Part shown: positions 1-8,094 of the stretch, in pieces | How the letters are laid out: each line of letters begins with the position of its first letter | Position numbering within the stretch: position 1 is the first letter of the stretch | DNA from: Anaerolineales bacterium | Lineage (GTDB): Bacteria > Chloroflexota > Anaerolineae > Anaerolineales > Villigracilaceae | Direction: 5' to 3' | Assembly (NCBI GenBank): GCA_020634895.1 | Contig: JACKAV010000001.1 | Location: forward strand, 1-64,000 | Length of the DNA stretch: 64,000 nt | The notes under the pieces: model-generated | The model's input: only the letters and a program-made list of their open reading frames with translations | What the model was told of the DNA's origin: nothing | The model's database searches: none | Translations under genes and position numbers: made by a program

Positions 1-89
1 CTTAACTTCTTTTCTATGCCTGATGGCGTGCTAGGTTTCCAGAGCAAGGCTGGATGAGGAAGGTCTTAGCTCCTCCCCCTTAGTGGAGA

Positions 90-306
90 GGAATCAAAAC
101 GTCTCATTCCGTTTGAAATTGAAATAGCCCTGTAAACAAAAAAGACCGCCCTAAACAAAAGGGCGGTTTTTGATTTTCGCACTTGATAGCCGATTTAATT
201 CGGATATAAATTGTCGTATTCGGTGACCGCGTGCTGGATAGCCTTCCCTATATCCAATGCGCACGCGGCGCTCCCCGCCCCTAACCAAGAACGCGGGTAG
301 CGGGCG
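90..306. repeat. Structured intergenic repeat, copy 1
   Basis: A block of about 215 bp that recurs, diverged, at 1235-1446 on the other side of the pentapeptide gene. It holds three hairpins in order: a terminator-like stem (ACCGCCC 145-151 with GGGCGGT 161-167, then T-rich), a bulged stem closed by CCGCGTGC (227-234) and GCACGCGG (261-268), and a third stem (CGCTCCCCGC 269-278 with GCGGGTAGCG 293-302, one mismatch). The stems are kept although the bases differ between the copies. The rest of 1-524 shows no gene. It contains a further inverted repeat, GTACATAA with TTATGTAC, near 390-428. Confidence 0.7.
145..177 (+). terminator. Rho-independent terminator-like hairpin
   Basis: A 7-bp perfect stem ACCGCCC/GGGCGGT with a 9-nt A-rich loop is followed by TTTTGATTTT. 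It is the first hairpin of the repeated block and would end transcription coming from the left edge of the window. Confidence 0.6.
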
Positions 307-524
307 TTGCGCAACACTCATTTTATCGATTGATTTATTTCGCTGTTTTCTCTTGCAGATAAAACCTTTGTAGCTGTATAATTTTTCCAGTACATAAGAT
401 GTTTATACTGCCAAAATCGCCGTTATGTACCCCTATTCGGATGTTTATACAGACAACTGTTTAAACACTAGTTAGGCGCTACACAAACACAAAGGGAAAT
501 AACAATACTAAGGAATTTTCTTCA

Positions 525-1205
525 ATGCGAAAACACAGAGAAATAAACTCCAATGTTGACGTAAACGGAAATTTAGACGGAAATATTGTTGTTGGAAACA
601 ATAATCAAATAAATATTTCCGCGAAGAATGACATTACATCAGATGAACATTATAGATCTGCATTAAACTGGGATAAAAAAACAAGCCTACGTGCGTTTGA
701 TTTGTCACACAAAAATTTAGAGAGCATAGATTTTACTGGCGCAGACTTAATCGAAGCGAATTTGTCCTACGCTAACTTAAGAAATGTCAATTTCTTTAAC
801 GCAAAAATGCAGAGAGTTAATTTTACAGGCGCAGACACAAGCGGTGCACTTTTTGAAGGAGTAAATTTTTCAGATTCAAATATTACAATAGAACAACTTT
901 GCGCTAGCAATTCGCTTAAGAGAGCAATACTACCTAATGGGATGAAATATGATGGTAGATATAATCTCAAAAACGAACTTACCCTGATTACTAAAAATTA
1001 TTTCTTAACCTCCAAAATCTTGTTGTATTTATTGCCAAATGCGCTTTTAATTTCTTCGCTTATTTTTTACGTTCAAAAACACATAGCAAGTTATTATGGC
1101 ATTAGCACTGAAGAATACCTTAAGGGGCAAAAATGGGCAAAAGATAACGGCATCAATCCCTATCTTATACAAGATGTTATTAAGGATTTCTTAAAGAGCA
1201 TGTAA
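525..1205 (+). CDS. Pentapeptide-repeat membrane protein
   Basis: 226 aa. Residues about 8-30 carry a polar Asn/Gly-rich motif (NVDVNGNLDGNIVVGNNNQI), like short N-terminal tags seen on some bacterial effector or STAND-type proteins. Residues about 57-112 form pentapeptide repeats of the A(D/N)Lxx type (FTGADLIEANLSYANL, FNAKM, FTGAD, FEGVNFSDSN), which usually fold as a right-handed beta-helix. A hydrophobic segment at about 160-182 (KILLYLLPNALLISSLIFYV) should be a single membrane anchor, followed by a short hydrophilic tail. The gene is AT-rich compared with the core genes downstream and sits alone between two copies of a structured repeat, which suggests an acquired cassette. No enzyme motif is visible. 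The function is unknown; defence or toxin-immunity roles are only possibilities. Confidence 0.75.
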   Translation: MRKHREINSNVDVNGNLDGNIVVGNNNQINISAKNDITSDEHYRSALNWDKKTSLRAFDLSHKNLESIDFTGADLIEANLSYANLRNVNFFNAKMQRVNFTGADTSGALFEGVNFSDSNITIEQLCASNSLKRAILPNGMKYDGRYNLKNELTLITKNYFLTSKILLYLLPNALLISSLIFYVQKHIASYYGISTEEYLKGQKWAKDNGINPYLIQDVIKDFLKSM

Positions 1206-1234
1206 TTCAAAGAGCGCGCCCAACAAAGCGGAAC

Positions 1235-1446
1235 GGAATCAAAACGTCACATCCCATTTGAAATCGAAATAACACCGTAAACAAAAAGACCGCTCTAAAC
1301 AAAAGGGCGGTTTTGATTATCTTACCTAATTGCCAATTTAAATCGGATTAAAATTGTCGTATTCGGTTGTCGCGTGTTGGGTAGCCTTCCCTATAGCCAA
1401 ACCACACGCGACAACCGCCCGCACCCTAGCCCGAACGCGGGCGGTT
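1235..1446. repeat. Structured intergenic repeat, copy 2
   Basis: Diverged second copy of the block at 90-306. It holds a terminator-like hairpin (ACCGCTC 1289-1295 with GGGCGGT 1305-1311), a long bulged hairpin closed by GTCGCGTG (1369-1376) and CACGCGAC (1405-1412), and a perfect 10-bp hairpin AACCGCCCGC (1413-1422) with GCGGGCGGTT (1437-1446). Compared with copy 1, C-G pairs have become T-A pairs at two stem positions of the second hairpin, so the structure and not just the sequence seems to be kept. The remaining bases from 1206 to 1577 hold no gene. Confidence 0.7.
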
Positions 1447-1577
1447 AGATAGCCATTTCATCTCGCGCAAATTTTCATTTTTGGGCGTTTTTATTTACGA
1501 ACAAAAATTCTAACTTTTCTTTAATTCAGTAAATAAAGTTAGCAGTAAAATAAATAAAACTAAGAAAGGAGGTAGTT

Positions 1578-1685
1578 ATGGATCTGACAGTTCAAAATTT
1601 TCTGTTAGTGTTCATCCCGGCTATAGCATTTGGAATGTGCTGGCAAATGGTTGTGGAAATGTTTCGTTTTTTGCTTGATCGATAA
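1578..1685 (+). CDS. Small membrane peptide, 35 aa
   Basis: ATG at 1578 is preceded by a near-perfect Shine-Dalgarno AAAGGAGG (1565-1572) at 5-nt spacing. The 35-aa product begins MDLTVQNFLLVFIPAIAFGM and ends in RFLLDR. Residues about 7-20 are strongly hydrophobic, followed by an amphipathic segment with Trp, Met, Glu and Arg, so it probably inserts in or lies on the membrane. A strong terminator follows 16 nt after the stop, so this is a complete single-gene transcription unit. It could be a type I-like toxin peptide or a small stress peptide. No family is recognised. The call rests on the ribosome binding site and the terminator. Confidence 0.5.
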   Translation: MDLTVQNFLLVFIPAIAFGMCWQMVVEMFRFLLDR

Positions 1686-1701
1686 ATCATCAAGACTACT
1701 C

Positions 1702-1735
1702 GCAAAAGTGCCCTTTTTAGGGCACTTGCGTTTTA
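1702..1735. terminator. Bidirectional terminator
   Basis: GTGCCCT/AGGGCAC stem extended by AA and GC pairs around a TTTT loop, followed by GTTTT. It lies between the 35-aa ORF (plus strand) and the 3' end of the DUF5677-like gene (minus strand) and can serve both. Confidence 0.7.
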
Positions 1736-1739
1736 ATTC

Positions 1740-2552
1740 TTATTGATTAAATTCTTCATTGATCAAAGATTTTGCATAACCTCTCCAAGCGTTATCAAAA
1801 TCTTGAAGGCATTGACCAACTAATGGCTTTAGCTCTTCTAAGTTGAAATATTCGTGTTGTAAAATCAACAATTCAATCACCATTCTATGGGAAACCATTA
1901 ATGCCTGAGAAATGGTTTTTAAAGCACCTTTTTGAGCGTTGGCAATCTTTATAATATTGGGGTGTGCAACCTCGATCCCAAAATAGTATGCTGGGACTAC
2001 AAAATCTCCTAATTTTGCTTCAATTGCCATGTCGACCATACTTTTATTTGACCAGCTTGTTTTCTTCCTTTGCTTTCCACCGCTTCCCTTGTAAGAAAAT
2101 CTTTCCCTGACTTTATTAAAGTTCTCTTCAACAGTCTTTTCAATACCTATTGATTCGGGCAATCTACTTTCCCCATATGTCCGCTTAATCTGACTATATA
2201 CAGTGTGCATATGAACATAGAGATAATCAAGAAAATCTTGGCTTTTTTCTGGATGCATGTGTAAATATTTAGCGGTAACAAGATACTCAAACATGCTTCT
2301 CAGAATTATGATAGACGCATCACCTAGACCGTTGGCACAAAGCAACCCGATTTCTGAAAACCGATTTATTCCTTCTTTACCCAAGTCAAAAACTAAACTA
2401 TCAGTAAGATTAGCAGTAGCCAGATATTGCCTATCAAAAGCAATCCGAATAGCGTTATCAAGTCCTGGAAAACATTCAATAAATTCTTTTTGCTTTATTC
2501 TAAATTCCTTCTGAGCTTTTAAATCACCAATTGTTAAATTTACTTGAGTCAT
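1740..2552 (-). CDS. DUF5677-like protein, partner of the RM gene
   Basis: 270 aa, soluble and largely alpha-helical. The central part (LRSMFEYLVTAKYLHMHP and following helices, then VSHRMVIELLILQHEY near residue 225) resembles the DUF5677 family, which is common beside restriction-modification and other defence genes. Its start codon (2550-2552) directly abuts the stop codon of the type IIG gene (2553-2555), so the two are certainly one transcript and probably translationally coupled. The job is not established. An accessory or abortive-infection role beside the restriction enzyme is an inference from position. The family call is tentative because it rests on pattern memory without alignment. 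Confidence 0.6.
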   Translation of the reverse strand: MTQVNLTIGDLKAQKEFRIKQKEFIECFPGLDNAIRIAFDRQYLATANLTDSLVFDLGKEGINRFSEIGLLCANGLGDASIIILRSMFEYLVTAKYLHMHPEKSQDFLDYLYVHMHTVYSQIKRTYGESRLPESIGIEKTVEENFNKVRERFSYKGSGGKQRKKTSWSNKSMVDMAIEAKLGDFVVPAYYFGIEVAHPNIIKIANAQKGALKTISQALMVSHRMVIELLILQHEYFNLEELKPLVGQCLQDFDNAWRGYAKSLINEEFNQ

Positions 2553-5500
2553 TTATTCCCCTTCCACAATTTTTATTTCTTCTTCGGTTAGACCATACAA
2601 CTCATAGACAAGAGTATCAATCGCCCTGTCCGTTGACTCAATCTCACGCTTCACCATTTCTTGCTCTTGGGGCGTGCGCGAATTTTGCTTGTGCAACGCC
2701 AACATGCGCTCGACTAATGACACCATTTTGTCATGCTGTGCTTTTTCAGACGGGTTAGTGAAATCAATACTACAAATCGGGAGTTGCTCAATATACTTCT
2801 TTACATACGAAAAAGCAGTTTGATATTGTCGAACACTAATCTTGCTCAAATACCAACCCAAAAGTTTACTATTTAGTAAGCCAAGAATATATATAGGATT
2901 GAGAATCTCTTTGATAACAATTCCATAACCACCAGCACCACCGCCAAAGAAAAAATAATCTCCATCGGTATCAATGCAGAATGAAGGGTGAGCATAATAA
3001 TCAGGAGTAAGAATCTTTGGTTGCTGCATTGAAGAAAGTGCTTGGCTACGAGTATATCCATACCAGTTTACTCCCTTCATTTTTCCACTTTCACGAGCTT
3101 CTAACAATCCTTGATGCGTTATAAAATATTTCCATGCCAATGGATAACTTTTCTCCATTGTTTTCGAATCAATAAGCTTACCATCACTGTACGGAAAAAT
3201 TACAGCTCTATTTGTTTCCCCAACAAAATATCGTTTCATTTCCCCGCCTTTGACTTGCGGGTAAAGAATATGATTTTCTATTTTGTATTCTTCATCATCC
3301 ACATCACTTTTTATTATTGAATATTTATCCTTCGTTTCAATAACATGGACAGAGAAGATTGAGTCCCCCCCTGTTTTCAGTCCTTGGAATATTTGAGTCG
3401 AAATCTTGCCAAGAGTCATTTCATTCTTAGATGTTTTTTCCCAAAGGCTTTTTTCCCATGGAAAAACAAAAATCCAAGGTTCACTACTTAGGCTATCTTT
3501 TGACAATCTACCCGAAATAAAATTTTGGCTCGGTAAATCCTCAGCGATTAAACGCATAATTTCGGGCATTTCGCTCTCAGGTTTACGAGTAAATTGAACC
3601 TGAGTAAATTTATAATCCATTGCTTTAGCATTTGACAAAACAATTACACATGTATTTATACTTGCATCTTTGAATACCATGTAGCCATCGAAATCAACAA
3701 TTTGATTCACAATCTTTTTTGATGACAAGAAAGCCCTTAGACCATCACCGTAATCTGTTTTGAAAAAACGATGTGGCAAAATAAAACTCACAAATCCATT
3801 TGGAGAAATGAGTATTACTGCTTTCTCCAAAAATGGACAATAAATATCATAGTTTCCTATTGTTGTTTCATAACTCTTGGACAAATACGAAATATCCTCT
3901 GGGGCAAGAGTCTGTATCCTTATATAAGGCGGATTGCCAATCACGGCATCAAACCCACCTTGAATAAATACATGCGGAAATGCACCCTTCCAGTCAAAGG
4001 CATTGACGCGGTAACGCTCTTCATCGTCCGCGAAGCTCATTGTGTATTGACGCCCCTCGTAGTAATCCTGTCCGATGAGCGAATTTCCACATTGGATGTT
4101 CCTGCTCAGGTCAGGCAGGACGCGCTCTTGCAGTAATGCCAACTGTGAACCAATCGTTTCCTGGCTTTCCCCTTCAAGCACCTTCAACAGCAAAGAGAGC
4201 TTGGTTACTTCCACCGCTTGCGCGTCAATATCCACGCCGTAAATGTTGTTCAGCAAAATCTCTTTTTTCTTGCTTGTGGTCAACTGCCAGCCGTCTTTGG
4301 CTTGGAAAATGGGGGGATTCTTGCCCGTTGCCAACTTTTCAGGGTTGTTATGGATATACCAATCCAAATGCCAATCCATCAGGAATTGATACGCGCCGAG
4401 AGGGAACGTCCCCGAACCACAAGCAGGATCCAAAACCCGTAATCGGGCAACCTCTTTGGGTGTTTTGCCTTCCACAAGTTTTCCCACCGTATTTTGCACG
4501 ATGTAATTCACAATATACGTGGGCGTGTAATATACCCCACCAGCCTTACGAACTTCGGGCTTTTCTTCCACTTTGGCTTGATGTGAAGCCGTGAGACGAA
4601 TTACCTTGCCGAGAAAACGCTCGTACACCTGCCCTAAAATATCAGATGGAATTTCCCTGAATACGTACGGGCTTTCTGGATAATACAGATTTTGCAGAAT
4701 GTCCCGCAAAACTTTATCGTCCACGCTCAACCCTAACGTGAGGCTGTCTGCTGGGCTGTTATTTTCTTTTTCATCCTTGAAATGGAACAAGCCAGAGTTA
4801 TAACGCGCATCTGCTTTTTGGAATAATTGAACAAGCCCTTTATAAATATCATTCCCGCTTGCAATCTCTTTGAGTTGCTCATCACGTTCTACGCCTCTAT
4901 CCTCGCAGATACGCAAAAAGACAATGCGGTCAATCGTCATTTGAACCGCGTAATTCAATTCGTGCACGTTCAAACCTTTATTCCGCAAGGCAATATTCTT
5001 GGCTAACAAATCGCGCCAGCGTTCAATCTCACTTAGAAACGCATCGTCAACTTCGGTTGTGCCCTTCTTGCTTTTCATCCCTTCCGCGTAACTATCGAAA
5101 GAACCCTTTAGAACCGCATCACGTGAAAAGATGGATACAATCTCGTCCCATTTTTCAACATAATCTTTGTAAGATAACAGCATTACACGCCCAACAGAGG
5201 CTTTATCTTTTTTGTTGGGCTTTACACGGCAATCATAAACCGCGAATTCTTCAAAGTCCGAGAGAATCCCCAAAGGCAATTTGGCAGACCATGAATAGCG
5301 CCTTAGTTGAAAGGCAGGATAATAATCTGTCTCGATTTTGACCGATGGCTTTTTAGCTTCTACAAAAAACTTACGCTGTCCCCCAACACGGAAAGCATAA
5401 TCAGGCGCTTTGGTTGCCCCTTCAACTTCAATTGAATCTTCGTGAATAACTTCTTTGTAATTTTCAGCATATCCCCGTTTGTTGAACACATCCCAACCTA

Positions 5501-5627
5501 ATGCCTCAAAGAACGGGTCAAGGAATTCCCGCCTTAGTTGCGTCTCGTTATATTTTGAAGAGCGATACTGGTCATAATTCCGTTCAAATCGTTCTACTAA
5601 ATTTTTGATTGTATCGGGTGCGCTCAT
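2553..5627 (-). CDS. Type IIG restriction-modification enzyme (Eco57I-like)
   Basis: 1024 aa single-chain restriction endonuclease and DNA adenine methyltransferase. The N-terminal nuclease has a PD-(D/E)XK core: PD at 75-76 and EAK at 90-92. A helical linker follows. The gamma-class N6-adenine methyltransferase has motif I DPACGSGTF (400-408, AdoMet binding) and motif IV NPPY (565-568, catalytic). The C-terminal third, ending in the YxxxxxYxLYGLTEEE pattern near the end, is a TaqI/Eco57I-like target-recognition and dimerisation region. A type IIG enzyme cuts a short distance from an asymmetric site and methylates one strand. The start is supported by the ribosome-binding sequence GGAGAGG upstream of the ATG. 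All key motifs look intact. Confidence 0.92.
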   Translation of the reverse strand: MSAPDTIKNLVERFERNYDQYRSSKYNETQLRREFLDPFFEALGWDVFNKRGYAENYKEVIHEDSIEVEGATKAPDYAFRVGGQRKFFVEAKKPSVKIETDYYPAFQLRRYSWSAKLPLGILSDFEEFAVYDCRVKPNKKDKASVGRVMLLSYKDYVEKWDEIVSIFSRDAVLKGSFDSYAEGMKSKKGTTEVDDAFLSEIERWRDLLAKNIALRNKGLNVHELNYAVQMTIDRIVFLRICEDRGVERDEQLKEIASGNDIYKGLVQLFQKADARYNSGLFHFKDEKENNSPADSLTLGLSVDDKVLRDILQNLYYPESPYVFREIPSDILGQVYERFLGKVIRLTASHQAKVEEKPEVRKAGGVYYTPTYIVNYIVQNTVGKLVEGKTPKEVARLRVLDPACGSGTFPLGAYQFLMDWHLDWYIHNNPEKLATGKNPPIFQAKDGWQLTTSKKKEILLNNIYGVDIDAQAVEVTKLSLLLKVLEGESQETIGSQLALLQERVLPDLSRNIQCGNSLIGQDYYEGRQYTMSFADDEERYRVNAFDWKGAFPHVFIQGGFDAVIGNPPYIRIQTLAPEDISYLSKSYETTIGNYDIYCPFLEKAVILISPNGFVSFILPHRFFKTDYGDGLRAFLSSKKIVNQIVDFDGYMVFKDASINTCVIVLSNAKAMDYKFTQVQFTRKPESEMPEIMRLIAEDLPSQNFISGRLSKDSLSSEPWIFVFPWEKSLWEKTSKNEMTLGKISTQIFQGLKTGGDSIFSVHVIETKDKYSIIKSDVDDEEYKIENHILYPQVKGGEMKRYFVGETNRAVIFPYSDGKLIDSKTMEKSYPLAWKYFITHQGLLEARESGKMKGVNWYGYTRSQALSSMQQPKILTPDYYAHPSFCIDTDGDYFFFGGGAGGYGIVIKEILNPIYILGLLNSKLLGWYLSKISVRQYQTAFSYVKKYIEQLPICSIDFTNPSEKAQHDKMVSLVERMLALHKQNSRTPQEQEMVKREIESTDRAIDTLVYELYGLTEEEIKIVEGE

Positions 5628-5752
5628 AATTAAATGCCTCTCCTAAATATCAAATAATTATAGCAAACATTCCGATATCATATGCTACCGAGAGGTACAA
5701 CAAATCATTACACCAAAAGAAATTCCCGCTCAGAGAAGTTTTTTTAAGGCTG

Positions 5753-5839
5753 TGTTCTATAAAAATACACTTGCAAATTCTAGCTAGAAAGGCTAGAATT
5801 AAGACCATATAGAACATTTATTCATGAATAAGTGTTCTA
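5753..5839. promoter_or_regulatory. Palindrome cluster upstream of the RM gene
   Basis: Three related elements lie 125-215 bp upstream of the restriction gene. TGTTCTAT at 5753-5760 is a half site. AATTCTAGC (5776-5784) and GCTAGAATT (5792-5800) form a perfect 9-bp inverted repeat with a 7-nt spacer. From 5810 to 5839 there is a 30-bp near-perfect palindrome centred on TTCATGAA, whose outer arms are TAGAACA and TGTTCTA, with only one pair of non-complementary (G-T) positions. The half site repeats the outer arm of the palindrome. It could be an operator for an unlinked regulator of the RM genes or a recombination or replication site. Confidence 0.55.
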
Positions 5840-5992
5840 CAAAAAAGGAGCCCCGGAAGTTTCGAGGACAACCGGGACTGAACAAAAACGGCAGCGTATG
5901 AATTTTCTCCTCACGGCTGCACACATCGATAATACTTGAAGTCTGCCTTTTAGTCAACATTTTAGATACGTTGATTGGTTTGGGTGGGTTAT

Positions 5993-6069
5993 CATCTATG
6001 AATAGATGTAGTGTTTACTGTTGATCTTGTACGCTGCCAACTCCCTCAAAAGAGTTGGCTTTTTCTTTT
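5993..6069 (+). terminator. Inverted repeat and terminator
   Basis: CATCTAT (5993-5999) and ATAGATG (6002-6008) form a 7-bp inverted repeat. A strong terminator follows: GCCAACTC (6036-6043) with GAGTTGGC (6052-6059) and then TTTTTCTTTT. With no plus-strand gene between 5628 and 6198, the terminator suggests that a short non-coding RNA may be made from the 5850-6060 stretch. That stretch also holds CCCGG/CCGGG and GCAGC/GCTGC stems. Confidence 0.6.
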
Positions 6070-6198
6070 GGGGATGGCGTCGCAGTATTAGGGAGATATT
6101 CTGCACGTGGGATCAACAGGAGGCTAGTCGTCATCTAGTATTTTTACGTACCTATCTAATATCGTATCCAAAATCTGAAAACCAATAAGGAGCCTAAA

Positions 6199-6528
6199 AT
6201 GGCTAAATTTGTAATTTCACGTTCCACCAATGCACAGTACTATTTCACCTTCCGCGGTGATAATGGCGAGCGGATGCTTTTGAGCGAGATGTACGTCACA
6301 AAACAATCTGCAATCAACGGCGCAGGTGCTGCAAAAGCTGCATCACCTTACGACAAGAATTATTCTCGTCTCACTGCCAACAACAACCAGCCTTACTTTC
6401 TGCTAAAAGCTGAAAATGGTCAGGTTCTTGGAGTGAGCGAGACATACAGTTCCGCATATGCCCGCGATGCGGCAATAGACACCATGAAGCGCACAGCACC
6501 CTCAGCACCTATTGTCGATAACACATAA
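6199..6528 (+). CDS. DUF1508 (YegP-like) protein
   Basis: 109 aa with two tandem copies of the DUF1508 beta-alpha unit: residues 1-50 (KFVISRSTNAQYYFTFRGDNGERMLLSEMY, ending NGAGAAKAA) and 58-105 (YSRLTANNNQPYFLLKAENGQVLGVSETYSS). E. coli YegP has the same two-repeat layout. The biochemical role of the family is not known. The ribosome site AATAAGGAG precedes the ATG at 7-8 nt. A short basic ORF follows after 14 nt. Presence at the edge of a mobile element is common for this family. Confidence 0.85.
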   Translation: MAKFVISRSTNAQYYFTFRGDNGERMLLSEMYVTKQSAINGAGAAKAASPYDKNYSRLTANNNQPYFLLKAENGQVLGVSETYSSAYARDAAIDTMKRTAPSAPIVDNT

Positions 6529-6542
6529 AGGAGACCTATAAA

Positions 6543-6686
6543 ATGGCGAAAACACGCACACAGACCAAGTACCGCAGCTCCATTACTGGACGGTACATTA
6601 AACCTTCAACAGCAAAGAAACACCCAAAGACTTCCGTGCGCGAGACCGATAAGGTCAAGTCGCACAAAAAGCCCAATGGTCGCTAG
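6543..6686 (+). CDS. Small basic protein, 47 aa
   Basis: ATG at 6543 has the ribosome-binding sequence AAAGGAG 8 nt upstream, only 14 nt after the DUF1508 stop. The 47-aa product is very basic (many Lys and Arg, e.g. KTRTQTKYRSSITGRYIK at the start and KSHKKPNGR at the end) with no hydrophobic core, suggesting a nucleic-acid-binding peptide. No family is recognised. A hairpin (GCTCTCCC 6701-6708 with GGGAGAGC 6719-6726) follows 14 nt after the stop. Confidence 0.6.
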   Translation: MAKTRTQTKYRSSITGRYIKPSTAKKHPKTSVRETDKVKSHKKPNGR

Positions 6687-6759
6687 ACTTTGAAATAAAG
6701 GCTCTCCCCGTATACACAGGGAGAGCTGGACATTCCTATAATATTATACGGAGGCTTTT

Positions 6760-6999
6760 ATGGACGAAGATGACAAAATACTTCAAATCATCCCAGCGAT
6801 TCCGGGTATTTTTGGTAAATATATTGATAGCGAGGATGATAGCAATAGTTTTTTTCATTCTCCTGTTGTATGCTTTGCCTTAGTTGAAACGACTAGAAGT
6901 GATGGCACAAAATATCAATTTATTCAACCGATGGACATGTCAATCGATGGAATAGTTGAATCAAGCAATACATCAGAGTACATCCTTCCATCACCATAA
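6760..6999 (+). CDS. Small acidic hypothetical protein
   Basis: 79 aa, acidic at the N-terminus (MDEDDKI). It contains VVCFALVETTRSDGTKYQFIQPMDMSIDG, which looks like a small beta-rich fold. The start follows ACGGAGG at about 8 nt. It lies between two GC-rich hairpins (6701-6726 and 7020-7046) and may be a single-gene unit. No family is recognised and no function can be proposed. Confidence 0.5.
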   Translation: MDEDDKILQIIPAIPGIFGKYIDSEDDSNSFFHSPVVCFALVETTRSDGTKYQFIQPMDMSIDGIVESSNTSEYILPSP

Positions 7000-7019
7000 A
7001 ACATGGAAGCGTGAAACAG

Positions 7020-7046
7020 ACTCCCCGCGCAGGCGGGGAGTTCTTT
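7020..7046 (+). terminator. Terminator after the 79-aa ORF
   Basis: CTCCCCGC (7021-7028) with GCGGGGAG (7033-7040), loop GCAG, followed by TTCTTT. It lies 20 nt after the 79-aa ORF. Confidence 0.65.
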
Positions 7047-7170
7047 AATGCCTTGATAATGCCACGTCCCACGCCATATCGAAACTGTCTTACAGTAAGC
7101 CATACGGTGAGTTACAGCAAACAATCCGCTATAATCCGCGTACTGTATCCAAATTTGAAAGGTGGAGATC

Positions 7171-8022
7171 ATGGAAGAAAGAAAATTCCTGGGAACAATT
7201 CTAATTCACAGCCCTAAATTATTCCCAATCCTTGAAGGCATAATAGATAAGTACGACATCCCCGAAATTGAGCCAGCCAACGATGGAATTAGAGAGCGAC
7301 TACTCGCAGAACTTGAAGCAGAAAACGAAATTGATTGGGAGGCAGTCAAAGCTGATCTGGACACTGAAATCAGAAATATTCCAGACCTATTACCGCCTGA
7401 ATTGCAGTATATGCATAATCTTCTCGAAGGGAAAGACACCCTTAAGTTAGAGCCGGAATTTACCGAACCGATTACAAAAAAACTCAGGGAAGATGTAACC
7501 AATCTTTATCACATGTATGTAAATCTTTATATTAGCTACGCAAACACAATTGCAATGCCATTCAAAGGCGCAATTGATAATTATTTTTCTGGATTGGTCG
7601 AAGTTTCTTATGAATATCTGTACACGGGTAAAGTGCGAGAAATTCCAATGGATTGGGTCAGCGCAGTTGGTACTTTTCTAATGTTTGATACAAAGATAGT
7701 AATTGCACTAGCGACCAGCGCGGTTGACCCTGATGAAATAACACAAGCTTTTCATCAAGAACTTACTAATACATTCATACAACGCAAACCAAGACTCACA
7801 AAGGAAAATCTGCCGTTTGCTGAATACTTGGCAATGAAACTTAGGAAAGTGACCCTGAAAGATATTGCTGATGAATATATCTTAAGACATCCGCGAGAGT
7901 TTCCCAAAAACCCAAATTCTCCAGAGTACAAAAGAAAAAAACGTGTGCTGAAATCCAGATTGAAAATGACAATCAGAAGATTGGGCATGACTGCCGATAA
8001 TTTACTCGGGAACACAAAATAG
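7171..8022 (+). CDS. Hypothetical protein with C-terminal HTH-like region
   Basis: 283 aa from the ATG at 7171, chosen because AAAGGTGGA lies 5-7 nt upstream; a GTG at 7162 would overlap that site. The protein is soluble and mostly helical, with an acidic segment near residues 35-70. Residues about 235-250 (VTLKDIADEYILRHP) followed by a very basic stretch (YKRKKRVLKSRLKMTIRRLG) look like a helix-turn-helix and DNA contact region. It is AT-rich and sits directly upstream of the initiator operon of the mobile element. A role in regulation or replication is an inference. No family is recognised. Confidence 0.6.
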   Translation: MEERKFLGTILIHSPKLFPILEGIIDKYDIPEIEPANDGIRERLLAELEAENEIDWEAVKADLDTEIRNIPDLLPPELQYMHNLLEGKDTLKLEPEFTEPITKKLREDVTNLYHMYVNLYISYANTIAMPFKGAIDNYFSGLVEVSYEYLYTGKVREIPMDWVSAVGTFLMFDTKIVIALATSAVDPDEITQAFHQELTNTFIQRKPRLTKENLPFAEYLAMKLRKVTLKDIADEYILRHPREFPKNPNSPEYKRKKRVLKSRLKMTIRRLGMTADNLLGNTK

Positions 8023-8065
8023 GCAAATATTTGTTCCCGCTTCATAAGGTCGGGTTGCTACTATG

Positions 8066-8092
8066 AATCCAAGCTTGGAGCTTGGATTTTTG
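8066..8092 (+). terminator. Terminator-like hairpin
   Basis: AATCCAAGC (8066-8074) pairs perfectly with GCTTGGATT (8080-8088) and is followed by TTTG. It lies between the 283-aa gene and the acidic 53-aa ORF whose ATG is at 8095, so it could end the first transcript or act as an attenuator of the initiator operon. Confidence 0.6.
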
Positions 8093-8094
8093 TT

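Noticed and set aside
471..1450. Firm call of integron gene cassette
   Set aside because: Core-like heptamers exist, but the distance between them is about 230 bp, no integrase is visible and such heptamers occur by chance; kept only as a hypothesis.
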